This document shows positions 29,716-39,098 of a stretch of DNA of 64,000 nt, piece by piece. Each line of letters starts with the position of its first letter. Position 1 is the stretch's first letter. Source of the DNA: Shewanella acanthi (GTDB taxonomy: Bacteria; Pseudomonadota; Gammaproteobacteria; Enterobacterales; Shewanellaceae); NCBI RefSeq assembly GCF_019457475.1, contig NZ_CP080413.1, positions 2,604,001 to 2,668,000 of the forward strand, given 5' to 3'. The position numbers were made by a program, and so were the translations under genes. Under the pieces are notes generated by a model. The model was not told where the DNA came from and made no database searches. It saw only the letters and a list, made by a program, of their open reading frames with translations.

Positions 29716-31974
29716 TTACAGCGAGCTATAGCGGTCACGCAGACGCTGTCTAACCACTTCGGCAATAGTGTTAAAGAAGAAGGTAAATACGAACAGAACG
29801 AAGGCCGCGAGGAACAGCACACGGTAGTGCGAACTGCCAATCGCCGACTCAGGCATTTCCACCGCGATGTTAGCCGCCAAGGTACGCATGCCTTGGAACA
29901 CGCTCCATTCCATAATGGCAGTGTTACCCGTTGCCATTAGCACGATCATGGTTTCCCCCACGGCGCGGCCAAGGCCCATCATCACCGCAGAAAAAATACC
30001 TGGACTTGCCGTTAACAGCACAACGCGAGTCAGTGTCTGCCATGGGGTTGCACCGAGGGCTAAGCTGCCGTTAGACAGGTGACGCGGCACAGAGAAAATC
30101 GCATCTTCAGCAATCGAGAAGATAGTTGGAATGACCGCAAAGCCCATGGCAATACCCACCACCAGCGCGTTACGTTGATCGAAAGTAATACCTAATTCGT
30201 TAGTGATAAATTGACGGGTGTTGCCATCGAACAGCGCCACTTCGATCATCGGACTGATGGCAAAAGAGAGCCAGCCCACAAAGCAAATCACCGGCACTAA
30301 CATCAGCTCCTGATACACCTCAGGTAAGCGATGTTTCCAAGTTGCCGGTAACTTACTCCAGCTGTAAGCAGAGAGGAGAATCGCGCTTGGCAGTAAAATC
30401 AGCAGCAATAGAATGCCCGGCAGATGTTCTTCAATCAGCGGCGCTAACCATAAACCTGCTAAGAAACCTAAGATAACCGTCGGCAGTGCTTCCATGATTT
30501 CGATGGTAGGCTTAACTAAACCCCGCACCTTTGGCGACATAAAGTAAGCGGTGTAAATGGCGCCGGCAATCGCTAATGGCACGGCAAATAACATCGCATA
30601 GAAAGCCGCCTTCATCGTGCCATAGGCCAGTGGCATTAGGCTGAGCTTAGCTTCAAAATCATCGCTGCCTGAGGTCGATTGCCACACAAACTTAGGCTCA
30701 GGGTACCCTTCGTACCATACCTTGTTCCACAGCGCACTCCATGACACTTCTGGATGGGCGTTTTCAACATGGAACAGATTCAACTGCTTATTGGCTTCAA
30801 CCACTATGCCATTCGAGCGTGGGCTAAAGCCCATGGCGCCGGCATTGTTAAGGTTAAACTTTTCAGTAAAGAGTTCACGCTCACTGGTGGTATAGAGCAG
30901 TGTTAGTTCGCCCTCTGGGCTCACTACTGCAAAGCTTTTACGGTAGAACTCTGAGGCAATTGAAGAAACAGGTTTGAGGTCAGTGAACTCACGAATTTCT
31001 TGATATAGACGCCCCTTAGGGCCATTCACTTGGAAGTATTGAGTCACTATCCCCGTGTCGTAGCTCACCAGAATTGAGCTCGCGCCAGCCAACAGGGCAA
31101 TATTATTCACTTTGGCCTTGGCTTTTTCAGCATTAAGTACCTGAATCAGCTCAATGCTTTCGGCATCACGAATATTGTAGATAAAGACCTTGCTGCCCAT
31201 CTGCAACATCAATTGACGTTGATCTGGGGTCATCAGTTGATGATCAACTTTTTTAGGGGCATCGGGGATAATTGAACCCGTTGACGTCCACTCCACCTCT
31301 TCGGTCATCATGTTTTCTTGACCATCGAGACGACTGATACGCCAAACACCACTATCGTCTTGGTAGGCGAAACTAATTTTGTCGCTGCTGTAGCTAAAAC
31401 TTAAATGGTGAATAGCACTACCGGAACCGTCGATAGTGATAGGCGTTTCACCCGCGCTGTAACGCAGTTTTGGGGTGATTACGCGTTTGTTATTGGGATA
31501 ACTCAGGCCAAATTCAATGCCAACGATAAGGGCTTGTCCGTTACTTAACCCTAGGGCAAATCGCTGTTCACTCGGTGCGGCGACGGCAGCGCTCGTCACT
31601 TTCACCCCTTCGGGTAAAGGCGGAGCAAAATCAGCAAGTAAACTACCATCAAGCGCAGAATAGAAAGCCACTTGGCCGTCAACTGTCACGCGGTACATGA
31701 CTTCGTTTTGCTCATCGGCGCCGACCATCAGGGTCGCCACGTCAGCATGCTGATAGCTGACACTTTTCACCGAAGTCACATCAGCGCTATCAAATATCGG
31801 TTTTATCACGTACAGCAAATAGAAGAAAATCAACAGTAAGGCAACAAAAACCATAGTGCCACCAACGGTGACACCAATTTGCGCCGCTCTATCCTTAAAT
31901 GCCCTGCGGTTCGAACGTCCGCCCTTGAGCAAACTATGCGGTGTTGAACCAGGTTGAATGACCTGACTTTCCAT
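29716..31974 (-). CDS. pstC: PstC-type phosphate permease with very large periplasmic insert
   Basis: At 752 residues this is more than twice E. coli PstC (319). A cytoplasmic N-terminus leads to a transmembrane helix (about 33-55). Then comes a periplasmic region of roughly 370 residues made of repeated beta-strand units with phrases such as ISRLDGQEN and VVSPEGELTLLYT, suggestive of a beta-propeller. The PstC permease core follows (about 445-745), with the coupling loop GSLALGATPWQTLTRVVLL. It is the first gene of the operon and follows a Pho box. No pstS-like gene is present nearby. The propeller reading is inference from repeat appearance. Confidence 0.92.
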   Translation of the reverse strand: MESQVIQPGSTPHSLLKGGRSNRRAFKDRAAQIGVTVGGTMVFVALLLIFFYLLYVIKPIFDSADVTSVKSVSYQHADVATLMVGADEQNEVMYRVTVDGQVAFYSALDGSLLADFAPPLPEGVKVTSAAVAAPSEQRFALGLSNGQALIVGIEFGLSYPNNKRVITPKLRYSAGETPITIDGSGSAIHHLSFSYSSDKISFAYQDDSGVWRISRLDGQENMMTEEVEWTSTGSIIPDAPKKVDHQLMTPDQRQLMLQMGSKVFIYNIRDAESIELIQVLNAEKAKAKVNNIALLAGASSILVSYDTGIVTQYFQVNGPKGRLYQEIREFTDLKPVSSIASEFYRKSFAVVSPEGELTLLYTTSERELFTEKFNLNNAGAMGFSPRSNGIVVEANKQLNLFHVENAHPEVSWSALWNKVWYEGYPEPKFVWQSTSGSDDFEAKLSLMPLAYGTMKAAFYAMLFAVPLAIAGAIYTAYFMSPKVRGLVKPTIEIMEALPTVILGFLAGLWLAPLIEEHLPGILLLLILLPSAILLSAYSWSKLPATWKHRLPEVYQELMLVPVICFVGWLSFAISPMIEVALFDGNTRQFITNELGITFDQRNALVVGIAMGFAVIPTIFSIAEDAIFSVPRHLSNGSLALGATPWQTLTRVVLLTASPGIFSAVMMGLGRAVGETMIVLMATGNTAIMEWSVFQGMRTLAANIAVEMPESAIGSSHYRVLFLAAFVLFVFTFFFNTIAEVVRQRLRDRYSSL

Positions 31975-32097
31975 TAAGAACCTCTATTATTAAAGCCTGC
32001 GAGTTTTTTCGCTAGGATTTGCCCTTCGCTCTGATTACACTGAATGAATGTAAACTGAGCAATAACAACACCCTTCATTCTAAGTGCGACGAATTAT

Positions 32098-32115
32098 ATG
32101 ACGCAAACATGACAG
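32098..32115 (-). promoter_or_regulatory. Pho box (PhoB binding site) upstream of pstC
   Basis: On the minus strand CTGTCAT-GTTT-GCGTCAT matches the 7-4-7 tandem-heptamer Pho box, with a perfect first heptamer and five of seven in the second. It lies about 124 bases before the pstC start. A TAGAAT hexamer 15 bases downstream is a possible -10 element. Confidence 0.78.
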
Positions 32116-32172
32116 TTGTGTTACATCCCGAGTGAAAACAGGTGCCTTTTACAAAAATAGGAGTTTGACCAG

Positions 32173-32673
32173 ATGCTACGATACTTAATTACATTGCAAG
32201 CACCTGATAGAAAAGGATTAGTCGAACAGATTGCCCACGCTGTCAGCCGCCATGGCGGCAGTTGGCTCGATTCCGAATTGCGCCATATCGATGGGATCTT
32301 TGCCGCAATTTTATTACTCGAAGTGCCATCCCTAAAAATGGATGAATTGATTGAGTCGCTCGAATGTATTGACCATCTCACCCTGACCTATTCCAAAACC
32401 TCGCTTCCGCAAAAACCCATCAAGCGCTTAAGTTACAGTTTGGTCGCCTATGACAGGCCGGGTTTAGTGTTAGATATTTCTAATCGCATCACCGCCTTAG
32501 GTATCAATATCGAGCAATTTAGTAGTCAATTCGAGACCGCAGGCCACACAGGGATTGCGCTATTTAGGGCAACCATCGGCCTTGGGCTGACCGACCTTTC
32601 ACAGGAAGATCAACTGGTGCGCTCCCTCTATTCACTCGGCGATGATTTAGTACTGGATAAACTTAGTCGTTGA
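32173..32673 (+). CDS. gcvR: GcvR-type glycine cleavage system regulator (two ACT domains)
   Basis: The 166-residue protein has two ACT domains: one starting RYLITLQAPDRKGLVEQIAHAVSRHGG and one starting SYSLVAYDRPGLVLDISNRITALGINI. This layout matches GcvR, which in E. coli binds GcvA and holds back gcvTHP expression when glycine is low. Related Shewanella/Vibrio proteins occur in several paralogues, so the exact target is uncertain. AGGAG lies about ten bases before the ATG. The gene is divergent from pstC and has a strong terminator directly after it. Confidence 0.85.
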   Translation: MLRYLITLQAPDRKGLVEQIAHAVSRHGGSWLDSELRHIDGIFAAILLLEVPSLKMDELIESLECIDHLTLTYSKTSLPQKPIKRLSYSLVAYDRPGLVLDISNRITALGINIEQFSSQFETAGHTGIALFRATIGLGLTDLSQEDQLVRSLYSLGDDLVLDKLSR

Positions 32674-32690
32674 TTCAGTTAAAACGCCAT

Positions 32691-32720
32691 AAAAAACGCC
32701 GCAATCCTGCGGCGTTTTTT
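32691..32720. terminator. Bidirectional rho-independent terminator
   Basis: AAAAAACGCCGCA and TGCGGCGTTTTTT form a 13-base stem with a four-base loop, between gcvR and the convergent EamA transporter gene. Confidence 0.93.
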
Positions 32721-32749
32721 ACAAATTTATTACATATCTAGTTCAAGGA

Positions 32750-33637
32750 TTAGGCGACCTTTTGGTGGCGCGATTTTATCAAATAACGCAGCGGCACTTG
32801 GGAAATCAACATCCCGAGTAGCATCAAGCCACAACCCAATAGCGCACGCAGACCAAGGGATTCGCCAAGGAACATGATGCCGCCAATGGCCGCAAACACG
32901 GTTTCCAAACTTAAGATAATCGCCGCATGGGCTGGATGGGCATGTTTTTGTGCCAGCACTTGCAGGGTATAGGCAATCCCCACTGAAATTAGCCCCGCAT
33001 AGGCCAGTGAGCCCCAAGCCGAAGCCACATTTTCTAAGGTCGTCACTTCCATCACCGCCGACACCATTAGACTCAACACCCCGCAGACAAAGAACTGCAT
33101 CATCGCCAGCAGCACTGGGGAAATACGCTTTGCAAAGTGATCCACTGCTAAAATATGCATCGCCCAAAAAAGCGCCCCAACGAGCTGCAACGCATCGCCA
33201 TAACCTATCGTCATACCCTCTTTAACGCTTAAAAAATACAAACCGATAGCCGCTATCGCGCAGCCAAGCCAAGTATTCGCACCCGTTGCATGCTTAAGTG
33301 CTAAACCCAAGATCGGTACCAGCACGATATAAAGACCGGTAATAAAGCCGGCGTTGGCCGCTGTGGTATGTAAAAGCCCTACCTGCTGAAACGATGCCCC
33401 CGCAAACAACAATAAACCTACGACAAGACTCCCGATAGCGAAGTCCTGTGTCGTCCCAATATGGATTTTTTTCTGCCAATGTAGATACCACACTAAAGGA
33501 AGTAGGGAGACGGTTCCAATTAAAAAACGAATACCGTTAAAGGCAAAGGGGGAAAGATGCTCCATCCCCAACGTTTGGGCAACAAAACCAAATCCCCAAA
33601 TTGCGGCGGCGAGCAGCAGTAACAGATTAGCAGGCAA
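32750..33637 (-). CDS. EamA/DMT family transporter
   Basis: The 295-residue membrane protein has ten predicted helices arranged as two EamA repeats. The first opens LLLLAAAIWGFGFVAQTLGMEHLSPFAF and the second, near residue 155, reads ALFWAMHILAVDHFA. Members of the drug/metabolite transporter superfamily usually export amino acids, nucleosides or other metabolites. The substrate cannot be told. It ends at a shared terminator with gcvR and has no operon partner. A short basic tail (KSRHQK) marks the cytoplasmic C-terminus. Confidence 0.88.
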   Translation of the reverse strand: MPANLLLLLAAAIWGFGFVAQTLGMEHLSPFAFNGIRFLIGTVSLLPLVWYLHWQKKIHIGTTQDFAIGSLVVGLLLFAGASFQQVGLLHTTAANAGFITGLYIVLVPILGLALKHATGANTWLGCAIAAIGLYFLSVKEGMTIGYGDALQLVGALFWAMHILAVDHFAKRISPVLLAMMQFFVCGVLSLMVSAVMEVTTLENVASAWGSLAYAGLISVGIAYTLQVLAQKHAHPAHAAIILSLETVFAAIGGIMFLGESLGLRALLGCGLMLLGMLISQVPLRYLIKSRHQKVA

Positions 33638-33946
33638 GATACATCCTCGGCAGATAAAAGGATGACAAGGTTACCAGTTGGCCTACGTTAATCCAATACA
33701 ATGCCGTCATCAGCGCCTAACCTTACTTAAGATTAGGTTGTTAATCCGTCAATCACGCCTTCTGACCTCGCCAATCGATAATTCCAAGGCAAACTTGAGC
33801 GCTTTTTTTGTATACTGACCCAAAGCCAGCCCCATTGCAGTACTATTTACGCAGCCAACACCGTTGACATGCTTGGATCTTGCCAACCTCCTGCAACAAG
33901 TCCGCAGTGGATCGACGAGTTTGTGGCCAATCATTTAGGAACCCCT

Positions 33947-34771
33947 ATGTTAGGAACGCTAAAAAAAATGCGTGCTCAATTAGATGAGTCGCACAAGGTA
34001 CAATATCAATTGGTCGTTGGAGATGAGCAATTAGCGCTTAACCCATTGATTGGTAAATCACTCACCTTAACGCACACGGGTAATATCTTCTGTTGTCACT
34101 GCGGTAAGAAGACCAAAAAGAGTTACTCACAAGGCCACTGCTTTGTGTGCATGCAAAAGCTTGCCAGCTGCGATATGTGTATCATGAAACCCGAAACCTG
34201 CCACTTTGACCAAGGCACCTGCCGCGAGCCCGAGTGGGCGCAGAGCCATTGTTTTGTCCCCCACTATGTTTACCTGTCAAACACCTCAGGGATTAAGGTC
34301 GGTATCACCCGCCATACGCAATTACCGACCCGCTGGATTGACCAAGGCGCAACCCAAGGGTTACCGATTTTTAAGGTAGCAACGCGGCAGATTTCAGGCC
34401 TAGTGGAAGTGGAACTTGCTAAGCTCATCAATGACAAAACCCACTGGCAGGCCATGCTGAAAGGACACGCCGACGATATCGACCTCAATGTAAAAGCCGA
34501 AGAATTAATTCCACAGATTGAAGCTAAACTGCACGAAATCGGCATGCAAAAAGGCGATTACAGCATCGAGCGTCTGCACGAGAAGATTCAACCCATTGAC
34601 TACCCAATTGAGTCGTTCCCAAAGAAAATCGCTTCACATAACTTCGATAAAGAGCCCGTGGTCAGCGGCATTTTGCAAGGCATTAAGGGCCAGTACTTAA
34701 TCTTCGATACCGGCGTGATTAATATCCGTAAGTTCACGGCCTACGAAGTGAGTGTTGAACACGCTGAATAA
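33947..34771 (+). CDS. DUF2797 domain protein with cysteine-rich putative zinc region
   Basis: The 274-residue protein has a cysteine-rich segment around residues 45-90 (CCHCGKK, HCFVCMQ, CDMCIMKPETCH, GTCREPEW), which probably binds zinc. It is followed by VYLSNTSGIKVGITRHTQLPTRWIDQGA, which resembles a GIY-YIG-like strand arrangement as noted for this family. The role is unknown to me. The start at 33947 is chosen because AGGA lies eight bases before it; a start at 33869 would add 26 residues. The divergent neighbour is the EamA gene, and no operon is evident. Confidence 0.83.
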   Translation: MLGTLKKMRAQLDESHKVQYQLVVGDEQLALNPLIGKSLTLTHTGNIFCCHCGKKTKKSYSQGHCFVCMQKLASCDMCIMKPETCHFDQGTCREPEWAQSHCFVPHYVYLSNTSGIKVGITRHTQLPTRWIDQGATQGLPIFKVATRQISGLVEVELAKLINDKTHWQAMLKGHADDIDLNVKAEELIPQIEAKLHEIGMQKGDYSIERLHEKIQPIDYPIESFPKKIASHNFDKEPVVSGILQGIKGQYLIFDTGVINIRKFTAYEVSVEHAE

Positions 34772-35034
34772 TCAGTTTGAGATAATGATGACTCTTGCTG
34801 GAGGCGTAACTCGTTGCCCTTCAGCAATCAGCACTCTCTTTTAGGCACTCGAACTCGCCATTGGCTTTCAGTTCAATCCAAACTCATGAGTGAAAAAAGC
34901 GTCAATTTGGAAATATCGTACTTCCATAAAACTCTCACCCAAGGACGTTGTTATCAAGCAATAACACTCGCACATTCAATATGGTTATCAATCAGTTTTG
35001 TTCCAAAGACAGTGAAAGCGCCATGCCAAACGAT

Positions 35035-36708
35035 TTACAAACACACCCTATTTCTACCCGATGTTTTGGCTAAATAGAGTGCCGAATCGGCTCGTCTCAC
35101 CGCGTCATAGGCATTTTCATCCTGTTGTTCGACGGCTGATAGACCAATACTCACAGTCACATGTTTAATATGGCTGAAGTTTGTTCCCTCGATACTTGCC
35201 CTAATTTTTTCAGCTTCGATTAGTGCATCTTTCGTTTCAGTCCCTGTCAGTACCAGCAGAAATTCCTCGCCACCGTATCTGGCAACTAAATCGGTTTTAC
35301 GCACTGATTGCGTTAACAATGTTGCGACTTCGATTAACACTAAATCGCCAGTCTCATGTCCATAGGTGTCGTTAATTTTTTTAAAATGATCTATGTCCAC
35401 CATCACGACGGTGTAGGCTAAGCCAAAGCGTCTTAACCGACTGAATTCATTTTCGAGATAATCCGCAGCGGCGCGGCGGTTGTAGAGATCCGTTAAGGGA
35501 TCCCGTCGACTCAGGCGTTCGAGTTCTTGGTTGGCCATTGCTAATTCTTTGGTTCGCTCTAACACCTTATTTTCTAAGGTTTGATTCATCTCAAGCAGCG
35601 ATTTCTCTTGTTTTAAGAGTGAAGAGGTCATTGTTTTAATGGCATCAATTAGAAACGAAATTTCGATCAAACCATCGGATTTAGGAAATTGGACTAAGTC
35701 CTTACCTGCTTGAATTTCTTGGGTGACTTTACTTAACCGCTCAAGGGGTAAACTCACAGAGATTGACATTTGATAGACAAACCACAGACAGAGCAAAATG
35801 GCCACGCCACTCACCCATAATAACTTTCGCTGTAAATCGGTGATTTCTTGAATGGCTACATCCTTTGGAATACGAATAATAATTCGCCAACCTAGTGGTT
35901 CTTTGAGTGAGGATTTAAGTGCCGTCACACCTGTTAAATACTCATGGCCATCGGGCCATTGAATGAGCTTGCTACTGTTATTCTTGGGCAGTAAATCATG
36001 GGGAATGGCATTATTCGCTAATGCCTGAGGATACAGAATGACATCATCATGACTCACAATCTGCACATCAATACCCGTTTGCTGTTCACTTCTGGAAAGT
36101 GCGGATTCAATGACACTATTTACCCATTTCCAGTTTGAATGGGTGGCCACAACCCCTAATAACTGCTGGTTGGCATCGTAAACGGGGGCGGCAAAATCGA
36201 TTAGCCGTAAAGGGTCGTTTTTATCGATATTCAATACCTTCGCCAGCAACACGGCTTCATGAACATCACCAATAAACATCCCCGCCTGACCTTGAATAAA
36301 CCATGGCCGTTTGGACACATCTTGTCCTTCAAGAATCCCGTCTGCGGCATATTCAACAATCCCCTCTTTATTGGCAAACCCCAACCAAGAGTAATATTCG
36401 TAGGATGCTTTGATGTTATCTAAACTGTGTCGGATCTTTGGATAGTCGTCCGAAAATATCATTCGCTGGCTTAGCAGAGTGATTTCTCTTGCACGTTCAT
36501 CAATATTGTTTGAGATGGTTGTTTCAATCGATGTACCGAGCATGGCTAATTGATTAGCGTAGGAGCTTAACAATTTATCTGAGGCCATCGTAGATAGATA
36601 ACCGGTAAAACCTAAACTGAAAATAAGACTGATCCCACCAAAAAAGAAGGTGAGCCTGTAACGCAGCGAATTTAACCATTTAAAAATATTCAAAGTACTT
36701 AACCTCAT
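35035..36708 (-). CDS. Diguanylate cyclase with Cache sensor and HAMP-like linker
   Basis: The 557-residue protein has a transmembrane helix at about 18-38, a periplasmic Cache-type sensor (about 40-290; SYEYYSWLGFANKEGIVEYA and DFAAPVYDANQQLLGVVATH are typical), a second helix (about 295-315), a HAMP-like segment to about 370, a coiled coil, and a GGDEF domain. The active site is RYGGEEF (477-483), preceded by the inhibitory RxxD site (RKTD). It should make c-di-GMP in response to a small external ligand. It overlaps no other gene. It differs from the cyclase at 24366 in its sensor, so the two are not recent duplicates. Confidence 0.93.
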   Translation of the reverse strand: MRLSTLNIFKWLNSLRYRLTFFFGGISLIFSLGFTGYLSTMASDKLLSSYANQLAMLGTSIETTISNNIDERAREITLLSQRMIFSDDYPKIRHSLDNIKASYEYYSWLGFANKEGIVEYAADGILEGQDVSKRPWFIQGQAGMFIGDVHEAVLLAKVLNIDKNDPLRLIDFAAPVYDANQQLLGVVATHSNWKWVNSVIESALSRSEQQTGIDVQIVSHDDVILYPQALANNAIPHDLLPKNNSSKLIQWPDGHEYLTGVTALKSSLKEPLGWRIIIRIPKDVAIQEITDLQRKLLWVSGVAILLCLWFVYQMSISVSLPLERLSKVTQEIQAGKDLVQFPKSDGLIEISFLIDAIKTMTSSLLKQEKSLLEMNQTLENKVLERTKELAMANQELERLSRRDPLTDLYNRRAAADYLENEFSRLRRFGLAYTVVMVDIDHFKKINDTYGHETGDLVLIEVATLLTQSVRKTDLVARYGGEEFLLVLTGTETKDALIEAEKIRASIEGTNFSHIKHVTVSIGLSAVEQQDENAYDAVRRADSALYLAKTSGRNRVCL

Positions 36709-36930
36709 CTCAAAGCGAGGATTTATGACTAATCATGTATTTAATCCGCAAATCACCAAAATGTCAGTGGCTCAATAAGTGAAGAACCAAAAGTGAGTCA
36801 ACCAAATTATCGAAACGAGAATCCTAAGCCCAGCCACACAAGTAAATCGACGAGGGGTACATAGCTATGTTAAAGGCCAAGTCATGGGGGACATAAGAAT
36901 ACCGAGTGGAATGACATTCACTTTGCTCGC

Positions 36931-36961
36931 AAATAAAAAGGACAAGTAAACTGCTCGTCCT
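36931..36961 (-). terminator. Rho-independent terminator after the DUF4136-type lipoprotein gene
   Basis: Read leftwards, AGGACGAG / CTTGTCCT (one G-U pair) with a 7-base loop is followed by TTTTTATTT, 20 bases past the stop. Confidence 0.75.
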
Positions 36962-36980
36962 CTTTATTCAATCCCTTACA

Positions 36981-37580
36981 TTATTGTAATGCATGGGTTG
37001 CAGGTATCGGTAACAGCATTTCATCAACCAATGAATCAAAACCCGCTTTAAGTTCATCCCTGTCTCTCATATTGGCAAAGCCTTGGGCAAGCACGCGCCA
37101 GAACTGCTCTGTCGCTTGCGCCGAATCCCCCGTGCGCTTAAAAAAGCTTACCAATACAGAGCCCTTTTCATACTTTTTAGGATCGACGCCCGCCGAAGAC
37201 AATCCTGGGACTAGACCTGCAGCGGCGAGGATCTGCTCATCGCTCATCGCCTTACCCAGCGCGATACCATAACCCACTTGAAAATCTGCCAATTGTGGGT
37301 CCTGTACCCAGCGAAACCCCTTAGTTAACAGTACCTTTTTAAGGGTTTCCTGCATCTGCAGTGACACCGACTTCTCGTCGAAGTGACTATCGACAAAGAT
37401 TTTTTGTAACTTGGGGTGCCAACTGTAGGTCATTGCCGATGCGGGTAACTGGCTCAAATCCCCCGCCATCACCACAGTAGTACGAAGTTCCCTGTCGCTG
37501 TCACTCACACATGCCGATAAGCTAACAACGCCCAATACCATCATCGCTAAAAACCGCCAAGCCCAGTGTGGTAAGTACAT
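36981..37580 (-). CDS. DUF4136-type outer-membrane or periplasmic lipoprotein
   Basis: Starting at 37580 the product has 199 residues with a lipoprotein signal: a hydrophobic stretch and the lipobox LSAC, with Cys24 as the acylated residue. GGGGAG lies seven bases before this ATG; two earlier in-frame ATGs (37586 and 37628) have worse spacing. The mature part resembles DUF4136 proteins (FDEKSVSLQMQETLKKVLLTKGF, DFQVGYGIALG). Function is not known. Asp at +2 is absent (Val-Ser follow Cys), so sorting to the outer membrane is likely. It is transcribed alone and ends at a terminator. Confidence 0.8.
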   Translation of the reverse strand: MYLPHWAWRFLAMMVLGVVSLSACVSDSDRELRTTVVMAGDLSQLPASAMTYSWHPKLQKIFVDSHFDEKSVSLQMQETLKKVLLTKGFRWVQDPQLADFQVGYGIALGKAMSDEQILAAAGLVPGLSSAGVDPKKYEKGSVLVSFFKRTGDSAQATEQFWRVLAQGFANMRDRDELKAGFDSLVDEMLLPIPATHALQ

Positions 37581-37919
37581 ATTCATGCTCCCCTGTATTG
37601 CTGATTTTAGAATAGGTGCAAATCTCATTACTTAAAATCTATATACATCATAGTGTTAAACTAAACACATTTGAAATACAAGGTAGTCATCGCTTAAATT
37701 CCCCCCACAGTCTCCCAGCTGGCGATGCGGCTTACATATTTTGTTATTATTTTTTGTCAGCTTAAGCCTATTCACCATATAGGCGCGGCAATCTTTAACC
37801 GCTAGAATGCCACGCCAAGCACAGCGCAGATTTCTGCCTGTTGTCTCGACAAACAACACTGCTCTCACCAGCTAAACAAAACAGCACTAACACAGAACGA
37901 CAATAACAGGTTGGGATTT
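37581..37919. other. Divergent intergenic region, no gene seen
   Basis: These 339 bases separate the lipoprotein gene and the LysE-family gene and must carry both promoters. A 70-codon minus-strand frame here has an unnatural cysteine- and asparagine-rich composition and is not accepted. Confidence 0.4.
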
Positions 37920-38513
37920 ATGGAGTTAATACTCGCTATCGCTTTATTTGCCTTTTCATCGGGGATCACCCCAGGCCCAAATAACATTATGTTGATGACC
38001 TCTGGAGTCAACTTTGGAGTAAAGCGCAGCATTCCCCACCTGATGGGCATTAGCTTAGGTTTCCCAACCATGATTTTGGCCATTGGCCTTGGTCTAAGCA
38101 CTGTGTTCCAAGCCTATCCCATTATCCACCAAGTGATTAAGGTGGTAGGGATTGCCTACCTCTTGTACCTGTCTTGGCTCATTGCCAACAGCAGTAGCAA
38201 AATGGAGGGTAAGGCCATTGCGAAACCCTTTAGCTTTTTACAGGCTGCGGCATTTCAATGGGTGAATCCAAAGGGCTGGATTATGGCTGTGGGCGCCATT
38301 GCCACTTTTACCTCAGTGCAGCAGGATTTAACTCCTCAGGTGATCACCATCGCCTCGGTGTTTCTGTGTGTGGCCTTTCCCTGCGCCATTGTTTGGCTGG
38401 GTTTTGGAGTCGCCCTTAAGCGCATTCTGAAAAACCAGCGCCAACAGAAAATCTTCAATATCACTATGGCAGTCTTGCTTGTGGCGTCTATCATCCCTAT
38501 GATCGCACCCTAA
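37920..38513 (+). CDS. LysE/RhtB family amino acid exporter
   Basis: The 197-residue membrane protein has the six-helix LysE pattern: FSSGITPGPNNIMLMTSG near residues 13-30 is the family signature, followed by GVKRSIPHLMGISLGF and FQWVNPKGWIMAVGAI near 115. Members export lysine, threonine, homoserine or other amino acids. The ATG at 37920 is preferred over an in-frame TTG nine bases upstream, because ACAGG is better spaced for it. It lies 33 bases before the DUF1415 gene on the same strand, so the two are probably cotranscribed. Confidence 0.88.
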   Translation: MELILAIALFAFSSGITPGPNNIMLMTSGVNFGVKRSIPHLMGISLGFPTMILAIGLGLSTVFQAYPIIHQVIKVVGIAYLLYLSWLIANSSSKMEGKAIAKPFSFLQAAAFQWVNPKGWIMAVGAIATFTSVQQDLTPQVITIASVFLCVAFPCAIVWLGFGVALKRILKNQRQQKIFNITMAVLLVASIIPMIAP

Positions 38514-38546
38514 TTTTTGCCAAAGCGATACAGAGCCTTAGACCAA

Positions 38547-39098
38547 ATGAACGAACTCGACCTGATCATTGAACAAACCGATAACTGGGTGAAAAAAGTG
38601 ATCATGAAATACAATATCTGCCCCTTTGCCCGCCGTGAGGTCGAAAGAGGCAGTATTCGTTATCTGGTGGTCGAACAAACCAAGGTCAAGCAAGTCCTTA
38701 AGGCACTCATTGAAGAGTGCCAATACTTAGATACTCACCCCGAAGCCGAAACCACACTGTTTATCCTGCCCTGTGGTTTTGAGGGGTTTTATCCCTACCT
38801 AGACCTTGTTGATATGGCGAACGATGAACTTATCGACAATGACTACGAAGGCATATACCAGCTGGCAACCTTCCATCCTGACTACTGTTTTGACGGGGAA
38901 CCTCAGGATGCACCGAGCAATTTTACTAATCGCTCCCCCTACCCGACACTGCATATCATCCGTGAAGCCAGCATGGAGTTAGCTCTGGCTAACTACAATG
39001 ATCCCGAGACGATCCCCGAGCGCAACATCAATTTCTGCGAGCGTAAAGGCAGTGACTTTTTTGTCAAACTGCTCGCCGAATGTATGGGGAATCATTAA
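38547..39098 (+). CDS. DUF1415 family protein
   Basis: The 183-residue cytoplasmic protein shows the DUF1415 features: WVKKVIMKYNICPFARREVE near the start, LFILPCGFEGFYPYLDLVDMAN, and YQLATFHPDYCFDG followed by NFTNRSPYPTLHIIRE. The role of this family is unknown. The ATG at 38547 is preferred because the family alignment begins there; a TTG at 38517 would add ten residues and has no better ribosome site. It is cotranscribed with the LysE-type exporter upstream, but no functional link is evident. Confidence 0.84.
   Translation: MNELDLIIEQTDNWVKKVIMKYNICPFARREVERGSIRYLVVEQTKVKQVLKALIEECQYLDTHPEAETTLFILPCGFEGFYPYLDLVDMANDELIDNDYEGIYQLATFHPDYCFDGEPQDAPSNFTNRSPYPTLHIIREASMELALANYNDPETIPERNINFCERKGSDFFVKLLAECMGNH

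Noticed and set aside
34814..35077. 87-codon plus-strand ORF overlapping the end of the second diguanylate cyclase
   Set aside because: It runs into a well-supported gene on the other strand and has no recognisable features.
37656..37868. 70-codon minus-strand ORF in the lipoprotein/LysE intergenic region
   Set aside because: Unnatural composition (cysteine, asparagine and arginine runs) and no ribosome site.
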